Positions 36,897 through 46,110 are shown, counted from the stretch's first letter. The stretch: DNA of 64,000 bases from Kitasatospora sp. MAP12-44 (GCF_029892095.1 NZ_JARZAE010000004.1:434001-498000); one strand, 5' to 3'. The notes: generated by a model not told the origin, from the letters alone. A program made the numbers and translations.

Positions 36897-39605
36897 TCAG
36901 ACCAGAGCGCCTGTGGTCAAGGCGAGCAGGGCGGCTCGGTCGACCTTTCCCGACGCGAGGCGCGGGAAGGCCGCGAGGACCGTGACCGAGGCGGGCGTGA
37001 GCGGCGCGGGCAGCAGTTGCCGCAGCTGGCCCAGCACCCTGGTCGGCTCGGCTTCGCCGACCACGAAGACGCGTAGCACCCCTTCCCGCCCGCGATCGTC
37101 CGTCACCACCAGCGCGTCGCGAACTCCCTTGAGGCCCTCGGTGAGTTGCTCGATGCCCGCGGGTTCGATCCATCGACCGGAGACTTCAAGGCGGGTGTCG
37201 AGGCGGCCGTCCAGTTGGAGCTGACCCGACCTCCCGATCACGCCCAGGTCCCCGCTGCGGTAGGCGCTCACCCGGGCCTGTCCCAGGCGCAGTTCGGCGA
37301 AGGCGGCGCCGTCCGCCGCCGGGTGCAGGTAGCCCGGGGACAGTCCCGGCCCGGTGAGCCAGACCTCGCCGTGGACCCCGGGCGGCAGCGGGTTACCCAG
37401 GGCGTCGGCCACCACGACGTGGGCTCCGGCGACGCCGTGGCCGACGTGCGTCTCCTGGCCCGGCAGCAGCAGGCCCATGCTGGCCGTGCCGGTCGCCTCG
37501 GTGGGGCCGTAGAGGTTCCAGATCTGCGCGGCTGGCAAGGCCTGCCGGGTCCGCTGCAGCAGGGCCCGCCCCGGGGCCTCGCCGCCGAGCAGCAGCCGGG
37601 CCACCCCCGACAGCGCCAACGGGGGCGCCTGTGCCTCGGCCTCGTGCAGCAGCTCCGACCAGTAGCTGGGCAGGCAGTTGAGCACGAGCGGGCCGGTGGC
37701 GGTGCTCAACTCGGCGACCATCGCGGCGCGTTCGTGCGGCCGCGCGGTGGGGACCCAGGTGGCTCCGCCGGCGTACAGCGGGCCGAGCAGCTGCTTGAGA
37801 CTGGCGTCGCAGAGCGCAGAGGCCAGCACCGGAAACGGCGGGTGGTCGGCCAGGATCTCCTCGGCGGCCCAGCGCAGGTGGTTGTCGAGGCCGGCTCTCG
37901 GGATGCGGACGAACTCCGGCCCGCCGCTCGCGCCCGGGGTCCGCAGCAGGCAGGCCGCCGCCCGGGCGGGGACGGGTGTGGGGCGCCCTGGATCCTGCGC
38001 CGCAGCGCCGCCGTCCAGCGCCACGATGGCGGTCCGCCCGGGGACGGCGACGTGCGGGGCGTCCGGGCCGGCGAACAGCACCGTGGCGCCCGAGCGGCGG
38101 ATCGCCTCGGCCAGCTCTGCCGGCGGTTCGTCCGGGGACAGCGGGAGGAAGGCCGCTCCGCGCCACATGGCTGCCAGGTAGCCGGCCAGCAGACCGGCGC
38201 CCGGCCGGGCGAGGACGGCGACCACCTGGCCCGCCGCGCCGCCGCCCAACTCGTGGGCGAGAGCGCCCACTCGGCCCAGCAGGTCGCTGCGGCTGAGGGT
38301 CTGCCGGCCGTCCCGCAGCGCGGGAGCTGCGGGGTCCTGGTCGGCCAGCCGGGCCAGCCGAGTGCACAGGTCCTCGGCGGGCTCCCGGAGCGTGGTCAAC
38401 TGGGTTGCGAGCGAGTCGAGTTCGCTGCTCGGGAGCACGGAGAGCAGCTGCAGCGGGCGGTCCGGGTGGGCCACCATGTCCGTCAGCAGGGCCGCCCACA
38501 TGGCCAGCAGGGTCCGCAGGGCCACGGCCGTGCGCGCATTGGTGCTCTCGGCGCTCAGCCGCAGGCCGCCGGGGTCGGCGACGGATCTCAGGAGCACGGC
38601 GCCCGCGCGCAGTTCGGACCAGCGCAGCAGCTGCCAGCCCGGCGGTACGGCGAGTTCGCCCTGGTCCAGCAGGAAGAGCGGGACGGCGGATCCTTCGGCC
38701 AGCGCGGGCCGCAGGACCGACGGCCGCCCGGCTGCCGCCTCCCTCGCCCGACGGGCCAGCTCGCTGCGCGCACTGGCCTCCAGCCGGGGCCCGGCGACGT
38801 GGGGCACCGCCTGGGTGAGCGGGCCCGGGGTCGCCTGCCGGACCGGGCCCAGGAGGCCGCGGATGTCGACCAGCTCGGCCAGCGGCGGGGCGTCGTCGGT
38901 CAGCCTGCGCAGCAGCGCCTCCAGCGCGAGGCGCGCGAAGGCGTCGGCACCCGGTCCAGCCACCCGGTGTTCGACGCGGACGCCCTCGCCGCGGGCGGTC
39001 AGGCCGTCCAGGCCCAGGGCGGTGAGCGCGGGGCTGGGCGTGGACTGGGTCCGCGGGGTGCGCCCATGGCGTTCCGGGGCGAGCAGCCGCTCGGCGTCCA
39101 GCAGTGCGCGGTGCCGGGCAGCGACGGCGAAGAAGTCGCCCCAGCGGCCCGTACGGCCCGTGCGGCCCGTGCGGCCGGCCAGCCGGGACTCGATGTCGGC
39201 GAGCAGCAGCCCCACCGTCGCGCGGTCGGCGAACAGCGGATCGCCGCTCACTTCGAGGCGGAGGCGGGCGCCGTCAGCGAGGTCGGCCACGCTGACCTCC
39301 AGGGTGCCGGCGGTCAGCCGCCAGCCCCGGCCGTCGGGGCTCAACTGGTGGCGACTGGGCTGCGGTTGCTGTCGGCCCTCGCGTGCGCCCGGCCGGTCGA
39401 GCAGGGCGCAGCGCAGGACCGGCATGGCCTCCAGGGCGGCGAGGACCGCCGGCAGCAGGTCGCCCGCCCCGGCGCCGCGCCGTTCCACCACGGCGTGGAA
39501 GCGCCGGTGGGGATAGGCCAGCGTCGCGCGCTGGAACGGGCTCAGGTCGTGCCCGGCGACCGGCGCGGCCACCGGCCGGCCGCCGGGGGTGGTCCGGGAG
39601 GTCAT
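36897..39605 (-). CDS. NRPS-like condensation(-like)-adenylation protein without a carrier domain
   Basis: A 902-residue protein. The first about 400 residues resemble a degenerate condensation domain (DLSPFQRATLAYPHRRFHAVVE) with no clear HHxxxDG. From about 410 an adenylation domain follows: SRSDLLGRVGALAHELGG, WNLYGPTEATGTASMG (A5), SAYRSGDLGVIGRSG (A7), DGRLDTRLEVSGRWIEP (A8, atypical) and PRLASGKVDRAAL (A10 with the catalytic Lys). The A3 phosphate loop is replaced by LLRTPGASGGPEFVRIP. There is no thiolation domain. It would activate a carboxylic acid for transfer to an external carrier or acceptor. The gene overlaps the HlyD-like gene by four bases. Confidence 0.8.
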   Translation of the reverse strand: MTSRTTPGGRPVAAPVAGHDLSPFQRATLAYPHRRFHAVVERRGAGAGDLLPAVLAALEAMPVLRCALLDRPGAREGRQQPQPSRHQLSPDGRGWRLTAGTLEVSVADLADGARLRLEVSGDPLFADRATVGLLLADIESRLAGRTGRTGRTGRWGDFFAVAARHRALLDAERLLAPERHGRTPRTQSTPSPALTALGLDGLTARGEGVRVEHRVAGPGADAFARLALEALLRRLTDDAPPLAELVDIRGLLGPVRQATPGPLTQAVPHVAGPRLEASARSELARRAREAAAGRPSVLRPALAEGSAVPLFLLDQGELAVPPGWQLLRWSELRAGAVLLRSVADPGGLRLSAESTNARTAVALRTLLAMWAALLTDMVAHPDRPLQLLSVLPSSELDSLATQLTTLREPAEDLCTRLARLADQDPAAPALRDGRQTLSRSDLLGRVGALAHELGGGAAGQVVAVLARPGAGLLAGYLAAMWRGAAFLPLSPDEPPAELAEAIRRSGATVLFAGPDAPHVAVPGRTAIVALDGGAAAQDPGRPTPVPARAAACLLRTPGASGGPEFVRIPRAGLDNHLRWAAEEILADHPPFPVLASALCDASLKQLLGPLYAGGATWVPTARPHERAAMVAELSTATGPLVLNCLPSYWSELLHEAEAQAPPLALSGVARLLLGGEAPGRALLQRTRQALPAAQIWNLYGPTEATGTASMGLLLPGQETHVGHGVAGAHVVVADALGNPLPPGVHGEVWLTGPGLSPGYLHPAADGAAFAELRLGQARVSAYRSGDLGVIGRSGQLQLDGRLDTRLEVSGRWIEPAGIEQLTEGLKGVRDALVVTDDRGREGVLRVFVVGEAEPTRVLGQLRQLLPAPLTPASVTVLAAFPRLASGKVDRAALLALTTGALV

Positions 39606-41104
39606 CCCAGGCTCACATCGACCGACATGCCGGCCAGCAGGTCGGACTGCTGGGAATCCGTGGTGATCGTGACGTCGTAGTAGGTCCCGCCGGGCACGCG
39701 GGCCGGGTCCAGCAGGATCTGGCTGATCCGACCGGTGACGGTGTGACCGGTGGCCGAGACGTTCAGCGTGGCGGCCTGGCCCTGGTGGACGGCGGTGATC
39801 TCGGATTCGGGCAGCTGCGCGGTGACGCTGAGCGGTCCGGCGTACACCGTGACCACGGCGGAGTAGGCGCCGTTCTCGCTGGTGCTGGAGGCGGTGCCGG
39901 GGGCGGCGCTGGGGACGAACAGCTGGATGCCCGGCTGCTGGTTGACCAGGGTGCCGCTCTGCGCCGCGGGACCCGCGTAGGTGCGCACGCCCTCGGGGCC
40001 GACGACATCACCCGCGGCTCCCGCGGTGTCGGCCACCACCCCGTCCGCCGGTGCGACGATCGAGGTCTGCCGCAACGCCAGTTGGTCAGAGGCCAGTTGG
40101 GCCTGGGCTGTGGCCAGTTGCGACTGGGCCTGGGCGATGGTCGCCGGGGTCAGGGCGGTGCCCTGGGCGCCGACCTTGGCCTGGGCTGTCTGGAGCACGA
40201 CCTGGCTCTGCGAGAGGCGGCCGGCGTCCTGCTGCTCCTGGGCCTGGTTGGAGGACTGGATCGCTCCCAGGCTCGCCTGGGCCTGGGCCAACGCGGCCGA
40301 GTCCTTGTCGAGTTGGGACTGCAGGTTGGTGCAGAACTCCTCCTGGCCGACCGGGGTCGAGGGTGCCGCCGTGGGCGGGGCGGGGGTGGTCGAGTGGGAG
40401 GCGGAGGCGGAGGGTGACGGCGCGGAGGCCGAGGGCGCGGGTATGGGGGTGAGCGCGGCCGGGGGCGGAGCCGGGGGCGCGGGAGGCGTCGGCCCGGCCG
40501 GAGTCGCGGAGCAGTACAGCGCGTAGTGCGTGGTGTCGTTGTCCAGGGTCGCCTGATCGGAGGTGACCACCGTGCTCTGGGCGGCGGTCGCGTTCTGCGC
40601 CTCGTTCTGAGCGAGCGTCAGGGCCCCTTGTGCGGTGGTGGTCGCGGCCTGCGCCTTGGCGACGTCGAGCTGGTTCTGGGCGATCTGGTCCGCGGTGGTC
40701 TGCGGGTTCCGGTCCTGCGTGAGCAGGGCGTTGTCGGCGTCGACGGCGGCCTGCGCCGCTGCGAGGTTCGCCGCCGCCACACTGCTCACCTGGGTCGCGA
40801 GCACCTGGCCGGCTTTGACGTGGTCGCCGGGGCGCACGGTCAGTGTCTGCACCGTCGCCGTGTTGGGAAAGTTCAGGTAGTAGGCGTGTGCGGGGGCGAC
40901 CTCGCCGCTGAAGCTCACCGGGCGCGAGGCGATCGCGTTGTACGTCAGTACGCCGATGCCCGAACCGACGAGCGCCACGCTCACCGCCACCGCCAGTTGC
41001 TTGACGCCCATCGGCGCTCTGGCCGGCCTGATCTCACCCACCCCCGCCTCGCCGCTGGCGAGCGCCGCGTTCATACCGCGCACGGGGCGCGAGGGCTTGG
41101 CCAT
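39602..41104 (-). CDS. HlyD/MacA-like membrane-fusion (efflux adaptor) protein
   Basis: A 500-residue protein. After a cytosolic leader comes one membrane helix (LAVAVSVALVGSGIGVLTYNAI), a lipoyl/barrel-sandwich half (VQTLTVRPGDHVKAGQVLA), a long Ala/Gln-rich alpha-helical hairpin broken by a Pro/Ser/Ala-rich stretch of about 65 residues near 200-265, and the second half (TSIVAPADGVVADTAGAAGDVVGPEG). A beta-barrel part (VTAQLPESEITAVHQGQAATLNVSATG) ends the chain. In monoderms such adaptors link ABC exporters to the wall; no exporter gene is adjacent. ATG with AGGAGG six bases upstream. Confidence 0.85.
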   Translation of the reverse strand: MAKPSRPVRGMNAALASGEAGVGEIRPARAPMGVKQLAVAVSVALVGSGIGVLTYNAIASRPVSFSGEVAPAHAYYLNFPNTATVQTLTVRPGDHVKAGQVLATQVSSVAAANLAAAQAAVDADNALLTQDRNPQTTADQIAQNQLDVAKAQAATTTAQGALTLAQNEAQNATAAQSTVVTSDQATLDNDTTHYALYCSATPAGPTPPAPPAPPPAALTPIPAPSASAPSPSASASHSTTPAPPTAAPSTPVGQEEFCTNLQSQLDKDSAALAQAQASLGAIQSSNQAQEQQDAGRLSQSQVVLQTAQAKVGAQGTALTPATIAQAQSQLATAQAQLASDQLALRQTSIVAPADGVVADTAGAAGDVVGPEGVRTYAGPAAQSGTLVNQQPGIQLFVPSAAPGTASSTSENGAYSAVVTVYAGPLSVTAQLPESEITAVHQGQAATLNVSATGHTVTGRISQILLDPARVPGGTYYDVTITTDSQQSDLLAGMSVDVSLG

Positions 41105-41250
41105 CTGTGCCTCCTGTCCTGTCGTGGCGCAGCGCCGTGTCCGGAGCCGGCCCCGGGGTGGGCCGGCGTCTGCGGAGGGGTCGTACGGCGTGCTGCGCCC
41201 ATGCGGTCTCTGCTGTGCTGGGATGTCCGCGCCGGGCCGGCGCCGACATG

Positions 41251-42480
41251 TTAGGGGCGGGTGTCCGCGGGCCGGGGCGTGAGCAGTTCGGTCACCAGGT
41301 CGTCGGCGATCGTCATCCCGGGGCGCCAGACGGACCTGGCGATGATCTTGGTGAGGTCGACGCGCGAGCGGTAGCGCTCGGCGATGTCGGTGCACTCGCT
41401 GAGCAGGCCGTCCGACAGGGTGGTGGGTTCGAGCCCGAGCCCGAGGAACCGGTCGTTGCGGACGATCAGTTCGTTCTCGTCGTCCTCCCGGCGGGGGTTG
41501 GGCAGGTTCGCCACCGGTACGCCGGTCATGCTGCTGACCAACTTGGCCAGGTCGCGCACCCGGTGGGTCTCGGTGACCTGGTTGAAGACCATCGGCCGCT
41601 CGCCCGCGGCGGGCGGGTTGGCCAGCGCGATCTCGATACATCGGACGGTGTCGCTGATGTGGATGAACGCGCGGGTCTGGCCACCGGTGCCGTGCACGGT
41701 CAGCGGGTGTCCGACCGCGGCCTGCATCAGGAAGCGGTTGAGGACCGTCCCGTAGTCGCCGTCGTAGTCGAAGCGGTTGACCAGGCGTTCGTCGCGGACC
41801 GTCTGCTCGGTCTGGGTGCCCCAGACGATGCCCTGGTGCAGGTCGGTGATCCGGACCTGGTCGTTGGCCGCGTAGAAGGAGAACATCAGCTGGTCGAGGG
41901 TCTTGGTCAGGTGGTAGACCGAGCCGGGGTGGGCCGGGTGCAGGATCTCGCGTTCCAGATCGCCGGTCGGGGTGGGGACCTTGACGGTCAGGTAGCCCTC
42001 GGGGATCGGGGCGGAGCCGGACCAGCCGTAGCCGTAGACGCCCATGGTGCCCAGGTGGACGAGCGCGGCGTCGGTCCCGGTCGCGACCAGCGCGGCGAGC
42101 AGGTTGTGGGTGGCGCGCACGTTGTTGTCGACCGTGTAGCGCTTGGTCTGGGTGGAGCGCATCGAGTAGGGCGCGGCGCGCTGTTCGGCGAAGTGCACGA
42201 CGGCGTCGGGCCGCAGCTCGGTCAGTAACGCGGCCAGCCGGTCGTACTCGGTGGCCAGGTCGAGCCGTACGAAGCCGATCTCCCGCCCGGAGACCTCGCG
42301 CCACGCGCGCAGCCGCTCGCCGATGGGCCGGATGGGCGTGAGCGACTGGACCTCGAGTTCCAGGTCGATCGCGCGGCGGCTCAGGTTGTCGACGACGGTG
42401 ACGTCGTGACCTCGATCGGACAGGTAGAGCGCGGTCGGCCACCCGCAGAATCCGTCGCCGCCGAGAACCAGGACATGCAT
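41251..42480 (-). CDS. sqdB: UDP-sulfoquinovose synthase-like NAD-dependent epimerase/dehydratase (SQD1/SqdB)
   Basis: A 409-residue extended SDR. The N-terminal VLVLGGDGFCGWPTALYLSDRGHDVTVVDNLSRR is the characteristic SQD1/SqdB opening, where Gly-Gly-Asp-Gly-Phe-Cys-Gly-Trp-Pro is far more specific than the general GxxGxxG. VVHFAEQRAAPYSM, NNVRATHNLLAA, LGTMGVYGYG, SVYHLTKTLDQ (YxxxK pair) and DLHQGIVWG follow in the family order. The enzyme forms UDP-6-sulfoquinovose from UDP-glucose and sulfite. GGAGG precedes the ATG. It heads the leftward operon and is divergent from sulfite-generating genes. Confidence 0.88.
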   Translation of the reverse strand: MHVLVLGGDGFCGWPTALYLSDRGHDVTVVDNLSRRAIDLELEVQSLTPIRPIGERLRAWREVSGREIGFVRLDLATEYDRLAALLTELRPDAVVHFAEQRAAPYSMRSTQTKRYTVDNNVRATHNLLAALVATGTDAALVHLGTMGVYGYGWSGSAPIPEGYLTVKVPTPTGDLEREILHPAHPGSVYHLTKTLDQLMFSFYAANDQVRITDLHQGIVWGTQTEQTVRDERLVNRFDYDGDYGTVLNRFLMQAAVGHPLTVHGTGGQTRAFIHISDTVRCIEIALANPPAAGERPMVFNQVTETHRVRDLAKLVSSMTGVPVANLPNPRREDDENELIVRNDRFLGLGLEPTTLSDGLLSECTDIAERYRSRVDLTKIIARSVWRPGMTIADDLVTELLTPRPADTRP

Positions 42481-42662
42481 ATCTCCACCTCCATGCTGAA
42501 ATGCCGGGGGATGCAGGAAATTACCGTGCAGAATAGCTGCATGAAATGCCCGGGCGCGGTCGCCGAAAAAGGGCAGGCGGTCGGCCGGGAAAAGGTGTGC
42601 CAGAAATGTGCTGGATGCGCAGGGGGCAGCATGCCTGGTGGGGGTAGGCAGCCGGGCAAGCG

Positions 42663-42691
42663 ACTATGCCACACACTGCGTGGCATGTCCA
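42663..42691 (-). promoter_or_regulatory. sqdB-operon promoter with an operator in the spacer
   Basis: On the minus strand TGGACA (complement of 42686-42691) and CATAGT (complement of 42663-42668) are 17 bases apart. The spacer holds a perfect 7-bp inverted repeat ATGCCAC (42666-42672) / GTGGCAT (42680-42686), a typical repressor site. The predicted leader to the sqdB ATG is about 175 bases. Confidence 0.55.
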
Positions 42692-42912
42692 GAACAAGTC
42701 ACGAGCCGTGACTCAAAATCCTCAAGTCACCACTCCACGCTGAGTCGTACCCCACCGAGGGCGGGGTGCAGTACGAACTCGTGGGTAACCTTGGCATGGA
42801 CGCGGCTCAATCGCAATGGGTCTCGCCATGACACTCGACAGGTCTTGCCGTGACATTCGACCGGCCGCCAATTCAAGATCAACCAATTCCGGCCGGGAGT
42901 CTGAACCGGATC

Positions 42913-42930
42913 TTAACCAGACTGGATTAA
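42913..42930. promoter_or_regulatory. AT-flanked inverted repeat in the sqdB/cysH intergenic region
   Basis: TTAACCAG (42913-42920), A, CTGGATTAA (42922-42930): a near-perfect palindrome, apart from one extra base in the right arm, in unusually AT-rich sequence. The gene-free stretch 42481-43082 also holds the promoter described at 42663, a pair of related (T)GAAATGCC[CG]GGG motifs at 42495 and 42543, and the tandem repeats at 43012. No convincing gene was seen in it. Confidence 0.4.
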
Positions 42931-43011
42931 CTGCCTCCGATTCGCCGGCTACACCGATTTGGTCGGCGATGTTAATTTCACGGTCGGGGCTGGCGTCGAA
43001 TGCGCGTTCGC

Positions 43012-43061
43012 TGTATACCTGTGATGCTCACTCAGGTGTATACCTGTGGTGCCCACTCAGG
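43012..43061. repeat. two tandem 25-bp repeats immediately before the cysH ribosome site
   Basis: TGTATACCTGTG[A/G]TGC begins both copies (43012-43036 and 43037-43061), which end CACTCAGG and differ at two positions only. GTATAC is itself palindromic. The repeats end about 8 bases before the AAGGAAG ribosome site of cysH, so they lie in the promoter or 5' leader and may be regulator sites. Confidence 0.6.
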
Positions 43062-43082
43062 CCAGGGAAAGGAAGACTTCCT

Positions 43083-43820
43083 ATGGGAGTGAGAGATAGC
43101 GCCGACGGGAAATCGGTTCCCACGGCGCTCGCCCCCGACACGGGACTTCGCACACTCGCGGACGAGGCCGACGCCGCTCTGACGGACGCGAGCGCCGAGG
43201 AGATCATCTCCTGGGCGCACCGCACCTTCGGCGCGGGGCTCGTCCTCGCCTCCTCGATGGCGGACACCCACCTGGTCCATCTGGCCCAGACGGTCGCCCC
43301 CGGGATCGACGTCCTGTTCCTGGACACCGGGTACCACTTCGCCGAGACCATCGGCACCCGCGACGCCGTGGCGCAGACGTACCAGGTCAACCTGGTCTCG
43401 CTGACACCCCGTCAGAGCACCGCCGAACAGGACGCGCAGTACGGCCCGCGGCTGCACGAGCGCGACCCGGAGCTCTGCTGCGCGCTGCGCAAGGTCGAGC
43501 CGCTCGACCGGGGCTTAGGACCGTACACGGCCTGGCTCAACGGAATGCGCCGAGCGGAGTCGCCGACCCGTGCCCGCATCCGGGTGGTCGACTACGACGC
43601 CAAGCGCGACATGGTGAAGATCTCCCCGCTGGCCGCCTGGAGCCAGGACGACGTAGCGGCCTACGAGTCCGCCCACGGCGTCCTGGTCAATCCGCTGCTC
43701 CAGGACGGGTACACCTCGATCGGCTGCGAGCCGTGCACGCGGCGCCCGTTGCCCGGCCAGGACCAGCGCTCGGGCCGCTGGGCCGGCGCGGCCAAGACCG
43801 AATGCGGTCTGCACGCATGA
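43083..43820 (+). CDS. cysH: APS reductase (adenylyl-sulfate reductase, 4Fe-4S, thioredoxin-dependent)
   Basis: A 245-residue protein that reduces activated sulfate to sulfite. The iron-sulfur type is shown by CCALRKVEPL (about residues 131-132) and GCEPCTRRPLPGQDQRSGRW (about 213-217), with the catalytic Cys in the C-terminal KTECGLH. The Cys-pair form uses APS directly, so APS kinase is not needed. ATG at 43083 with AAGGAAG seven bases upstream; the frame is open further upstream but without family sequence. The stop overlaps the cysD start. First gene of the rightward operon. Confidence 0.93.
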   Translation: MGVRDSADGKSVPTALAPDTGLRTLADEADAALTDASAEEIISWAHRTFGAGLVLASSMADTHLVHLAQTVAPGIDVLFLDTGYHFAETIGTRDAVAQTYQVNLVSLTPRQSTAEQDAQYGPRLHERDPELCCALRKVEPLDRGLGPYTAWLNGMRRAESPTRARIRVVDYDAKRDMVKISPLAAWSQDDVAAYESAHGVLVNPLLQDGYTSIGCEPCTRRPLPGQDQRSGRWAGAAKTECGLHA

Positions 43821-44761
43821 GCGGCCAGGAGGGGGCGGCCCCGCCGGTCGTCGAGAGCCCGCCGACGCGGCGGCTCTCCCATCTGGACGTGCTGGAGTCC
43901 GAGTCGGTGCACATCTTCCGTGAGAGCGCGGCCCAGTTCGAACGGCCCGCGCTGCTGTTCTCCGGCGGCAAGGACTCCATCGTGATGCTGCACCTGGCGC
44001 TCAAGGCCTTCTGGCCGGCGCCGGTGCCCTTCGGACTGCTGCACGTGGACACCGGCCACAACTTCCCCGAGGTGCTCGCCCACCGCGACGCCACGGTGTC
44101 CGAACACGGACTGCGGCTGACGATCGCATGCGTCCAGGACTTCATCGACGACGGCCGCCTGCGCGAGCGCCCCGACGGAACCCGCAACCCGCTGCAGACC
44201 GTTCCGCTGCTGGACGCGATCGCCCGGGGCGGGCACGACGCCCTGTTCGGCGGTGGCCGACGGGACGAGGAGAAGGCCCGGGCCAAGGAACGGGTCTTCT
44301 CGCTGCGCGACGAGTTCGGCGCCTGGGACCCGCGCCGCCAGCGACCCGAGCTGTGGTCGCTCTACAACGGGCGCCGGCGCCCCGGTGAGCACGTCCGGGT
44401 CTTCCCGCTGTCCAACTGGACCGAGCTGGACGTGTGGCAGTACATCGCCCGCGAGTCCATCGCGCTGCCCGGGATCTACTTCGCCCACAAACGCGGCGTC
44501 TTCCTGCGCGAGGGCATGTGGCTGACCCCGGGCGACTGGGGCGGCCCGCGCCCCCACGAACTGGTGGAGCAGCGCCAGGTGCGCTACCGCACGGTGGGGG
44601 ACATGTCCTGCACCGGCGCCGTCGACTCGAACGCGCTGACCGTCGACGAGGTGATCCTGGAGATCGCCGCCTCGACGCTCACCGAGCGGGGCGCGACCCG
44701 GGCGGACGACCAGATGTCCGAGGCCGCGATGGAAGACCGCAAGCGTGAGGGGTACTTCTGA
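43817..44761 (+). CDS. cysD: sulfate adenylyltransferase, small subunit
   Basis: A 314-residue member of the PP-loop ATP-sulfurylase family: LLFSGGKDSIVMLHLALKAF (SGGKDS PP-loop), GLLHVDTGHNFPEVLAHRD, ALFGGGRRDEEKARAKERVFSLRDEFG and VFPLSNWTELDVWQYIA. With CysN it makes APS from ATP and sulfate. ATG overlaps cysH as ATGA; its stop shares a base with the cysN start. Confidence 0.96.
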   Translation: MSGQEGAAPPVVESPPTRRLSHLDVLESESVHIFRESAAQFERPALLFSGGKDSIVMLHLALKAFWPAPVPFGLLHVDTGHNFPEVLAHRDATVSEHGLRLTIACVQDFIDDGRLRERPDGTRNPLQTVPLLDAIARGGHDALFGGGRRDEEKARAKERVFSLRDEFGAWDPRRQRPELWSLYNGRRRPGEHVRVFPLSNWTELDVWQYIARESIALPGIYFAHKRGVFLREGMWLTPGDWGGPRPHELVEQRQVRYRTVGDMSCTGAVDSNALTVDEVILEIAASTLTERGATRADDQMSEAAMEDRKREGYF

Positions 44762-46110
44762 TGACGCTCCATCACCACAGAACGGCGGCGGCCGGCCACG
44801 GCGCCGTAGCCGTAGCCGGCGCACCCGAGGTGTCGCTGCTGCGGCTGGCCACCGCGGGGTCGGTGGACGACGGCAAGTCGACCCTGGTCGGCCGGCTGCT
44901 GCACGACTGCCAGGCGGTGCTGGCCGACCAACTCGCGGCCGTGGAGCGGGTGTCGCGCGAGCGCGGACTCCCGGCTGCGGACCTCGCGCTGCTGACCGAC
45001 GGCCTGCGCGCGGAGCGCGAGCAGGGCATCACCATCGACGTCGCCTACCGCTACTTCGCCACCCCCAGACGCCGGTTCATCCTGGCCGACACCCCGGGAC
45101 ACGTGCAGTACACCCGCAACATGGTCACCGGCGCCTCCACCGCCGAACTGGCCGTGGTCCTGGTCGACGCCCGCAACGGCGTCACCGAGCAGACCCGGCG
45201 CCATGTCGCGGTCGCCGCTCTGCTGCGGGTGCCGCACATGGTCCTGGCCGTCAACAAGATGGACCTGGTCGGCGGCGACGAGGCGGTCTTCACTGCGATC
45301 GCCGACGAGTGCGCCCGCTACGCGGCCAGGCTGGGGGCGCCCGAACTCGTCCCGATCCCGATCAGCGCCCTGCGCGGGGACAACGTGGTCACCCCCTCGT
45401 CGGAGATGAGCTGGTACGGCGGGCCGACGCTCCTCGAGCACCTCGAGGAGGTGGACGTGGAGGAGGACCCGGACACCCACCCGGCCCGGTTCCCCGTCCA
45501 GTACGTCCTGCGCCCGCAGCACGCGGGCGAGTTCCGGGACTACCGCGGCTACGCGGGCCGACTGGCCTCCGGCGTCCTGCGCCGCGGCGACCAGGTCGTG
45601 GTGCTGCCGTCGGGGCGGCAGTGCGCCATCGCGGCGATCGACCGGCTCGGGGAGCGGGATGTGGACTTCGCCCTCGCCCCGCAGTCGGTCACCCTTCGCC
45701 TGACGGAGGACCTGGACGTCTCACGCGGCGACCTGATCGTGCCGGCTGCCGCGCAGCCGCGGCTCACCAGGGACGTCCGCGCCACCGTGTGCCACCTCGC
45801 CGACCGGCCGCTGCGCGCCGGCACCCGGGTGCTGCTGCGGCACGCGACCAGCACCACCCGAGCGGTCGTCAGCTCCCTGGACGTCCGGCTGGATGTCACC
45901 ACCCTGGGCGTCGAAGCCGCGCCGGAGAGCCTGCACGCCAACGAGATCGGAGTCCTCACGCTGCGCACGGCGAGCCCCCTGCCGATGGACGACTACCGCA
46001 CCAACCGGCGCACCGGCTCGTTCCTGCTGGTGGACGAGGCGGACGGGTCCACGCTGACCGCCGGCATGGTCGGCGCCCTGGATGTGGGAGCGGCCCGCCA
46101 TGGCGACTGA
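44761..46110 (+). CDS. cysN: sulfate adenylyltransferase, large GTPase subunit
   Basis: A 449-residue EF-Tu-like GTPase: G1 ATAGSVDDGKSTLVGRLLHD, ITIDVAYRYFATPRRRFILADTPGHVQYTRNM (G2/G3) and VNKMDLVGGD (G4), then two beta-barrel domains. GTP hydrolysis drives APS formation by CysD. The protein ends without a fused APS-kinase (CysC) domain, and no separate cysC follows. Confidence 0.95.
   Translation: MTLHHHRTAAAGHGAVAVAGAPEVSLLRLATAGSVDDGKSTLVGRLLHDCQAVLADQLAAVERVSRERGLPAADLALLTDGLRAEREQGITIDVAYRYFATPRRRFILADTPGHVQYTRNMVTGASTAELAVVLVDARNGVTEQTRRHVAVAALLRVPHMVLAVNKMDLVGGDEAVFTAIADECARYAARLGAPELVPIPISALRGDNVVTPSSEMSWYGGPTLLEHLEEVDVEEDPDTHPARFPVQYVLRPQHAGEFRDYRGYAGRLASGVLRRGDQVVVLPSGRQCAIAAIDRLGERDVDFALAPQSVTLRLTEDLDVSRGDLIVPAAAQPRLTRDVRATVCHLADRPLRAGTRVLLRHATSTTRAVVSSLDVRLDVTTLGVEAAPESLHANEIGVLTLRTASPLPMDDYRTNRRTGSFLLVDEADGSTLTAGMVGALDVGAARHGD

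Noticed and set aside
36897..39605. Complete NRPS module or siderophore cluster
   Set aside because: No carrier, thioesterase, MbtH or further modules are present in the window, and the condensation half lacks a clear HHxxxDG.
41251..42480. Ordinary dTDP- or UDP-glucose 4-epimerase
   Set aside because: The opening GGDGFCGWP and the SLTPI and LGTMGVYG blocks are those of SQD1/SqdB and not of GalE or RmlB.
42816..43082. N-terminal extension or cysteine-type leader peptide of cysH
   Set aside because: The frame is open from 42816 but has low-GC, non-coding-like codon use and no APS-reductase sequence. The Arg-Arg-His-Val-Asp-Leu-Cys-type leader peptide known before streptomycete sulfur genes was looked for and not found.
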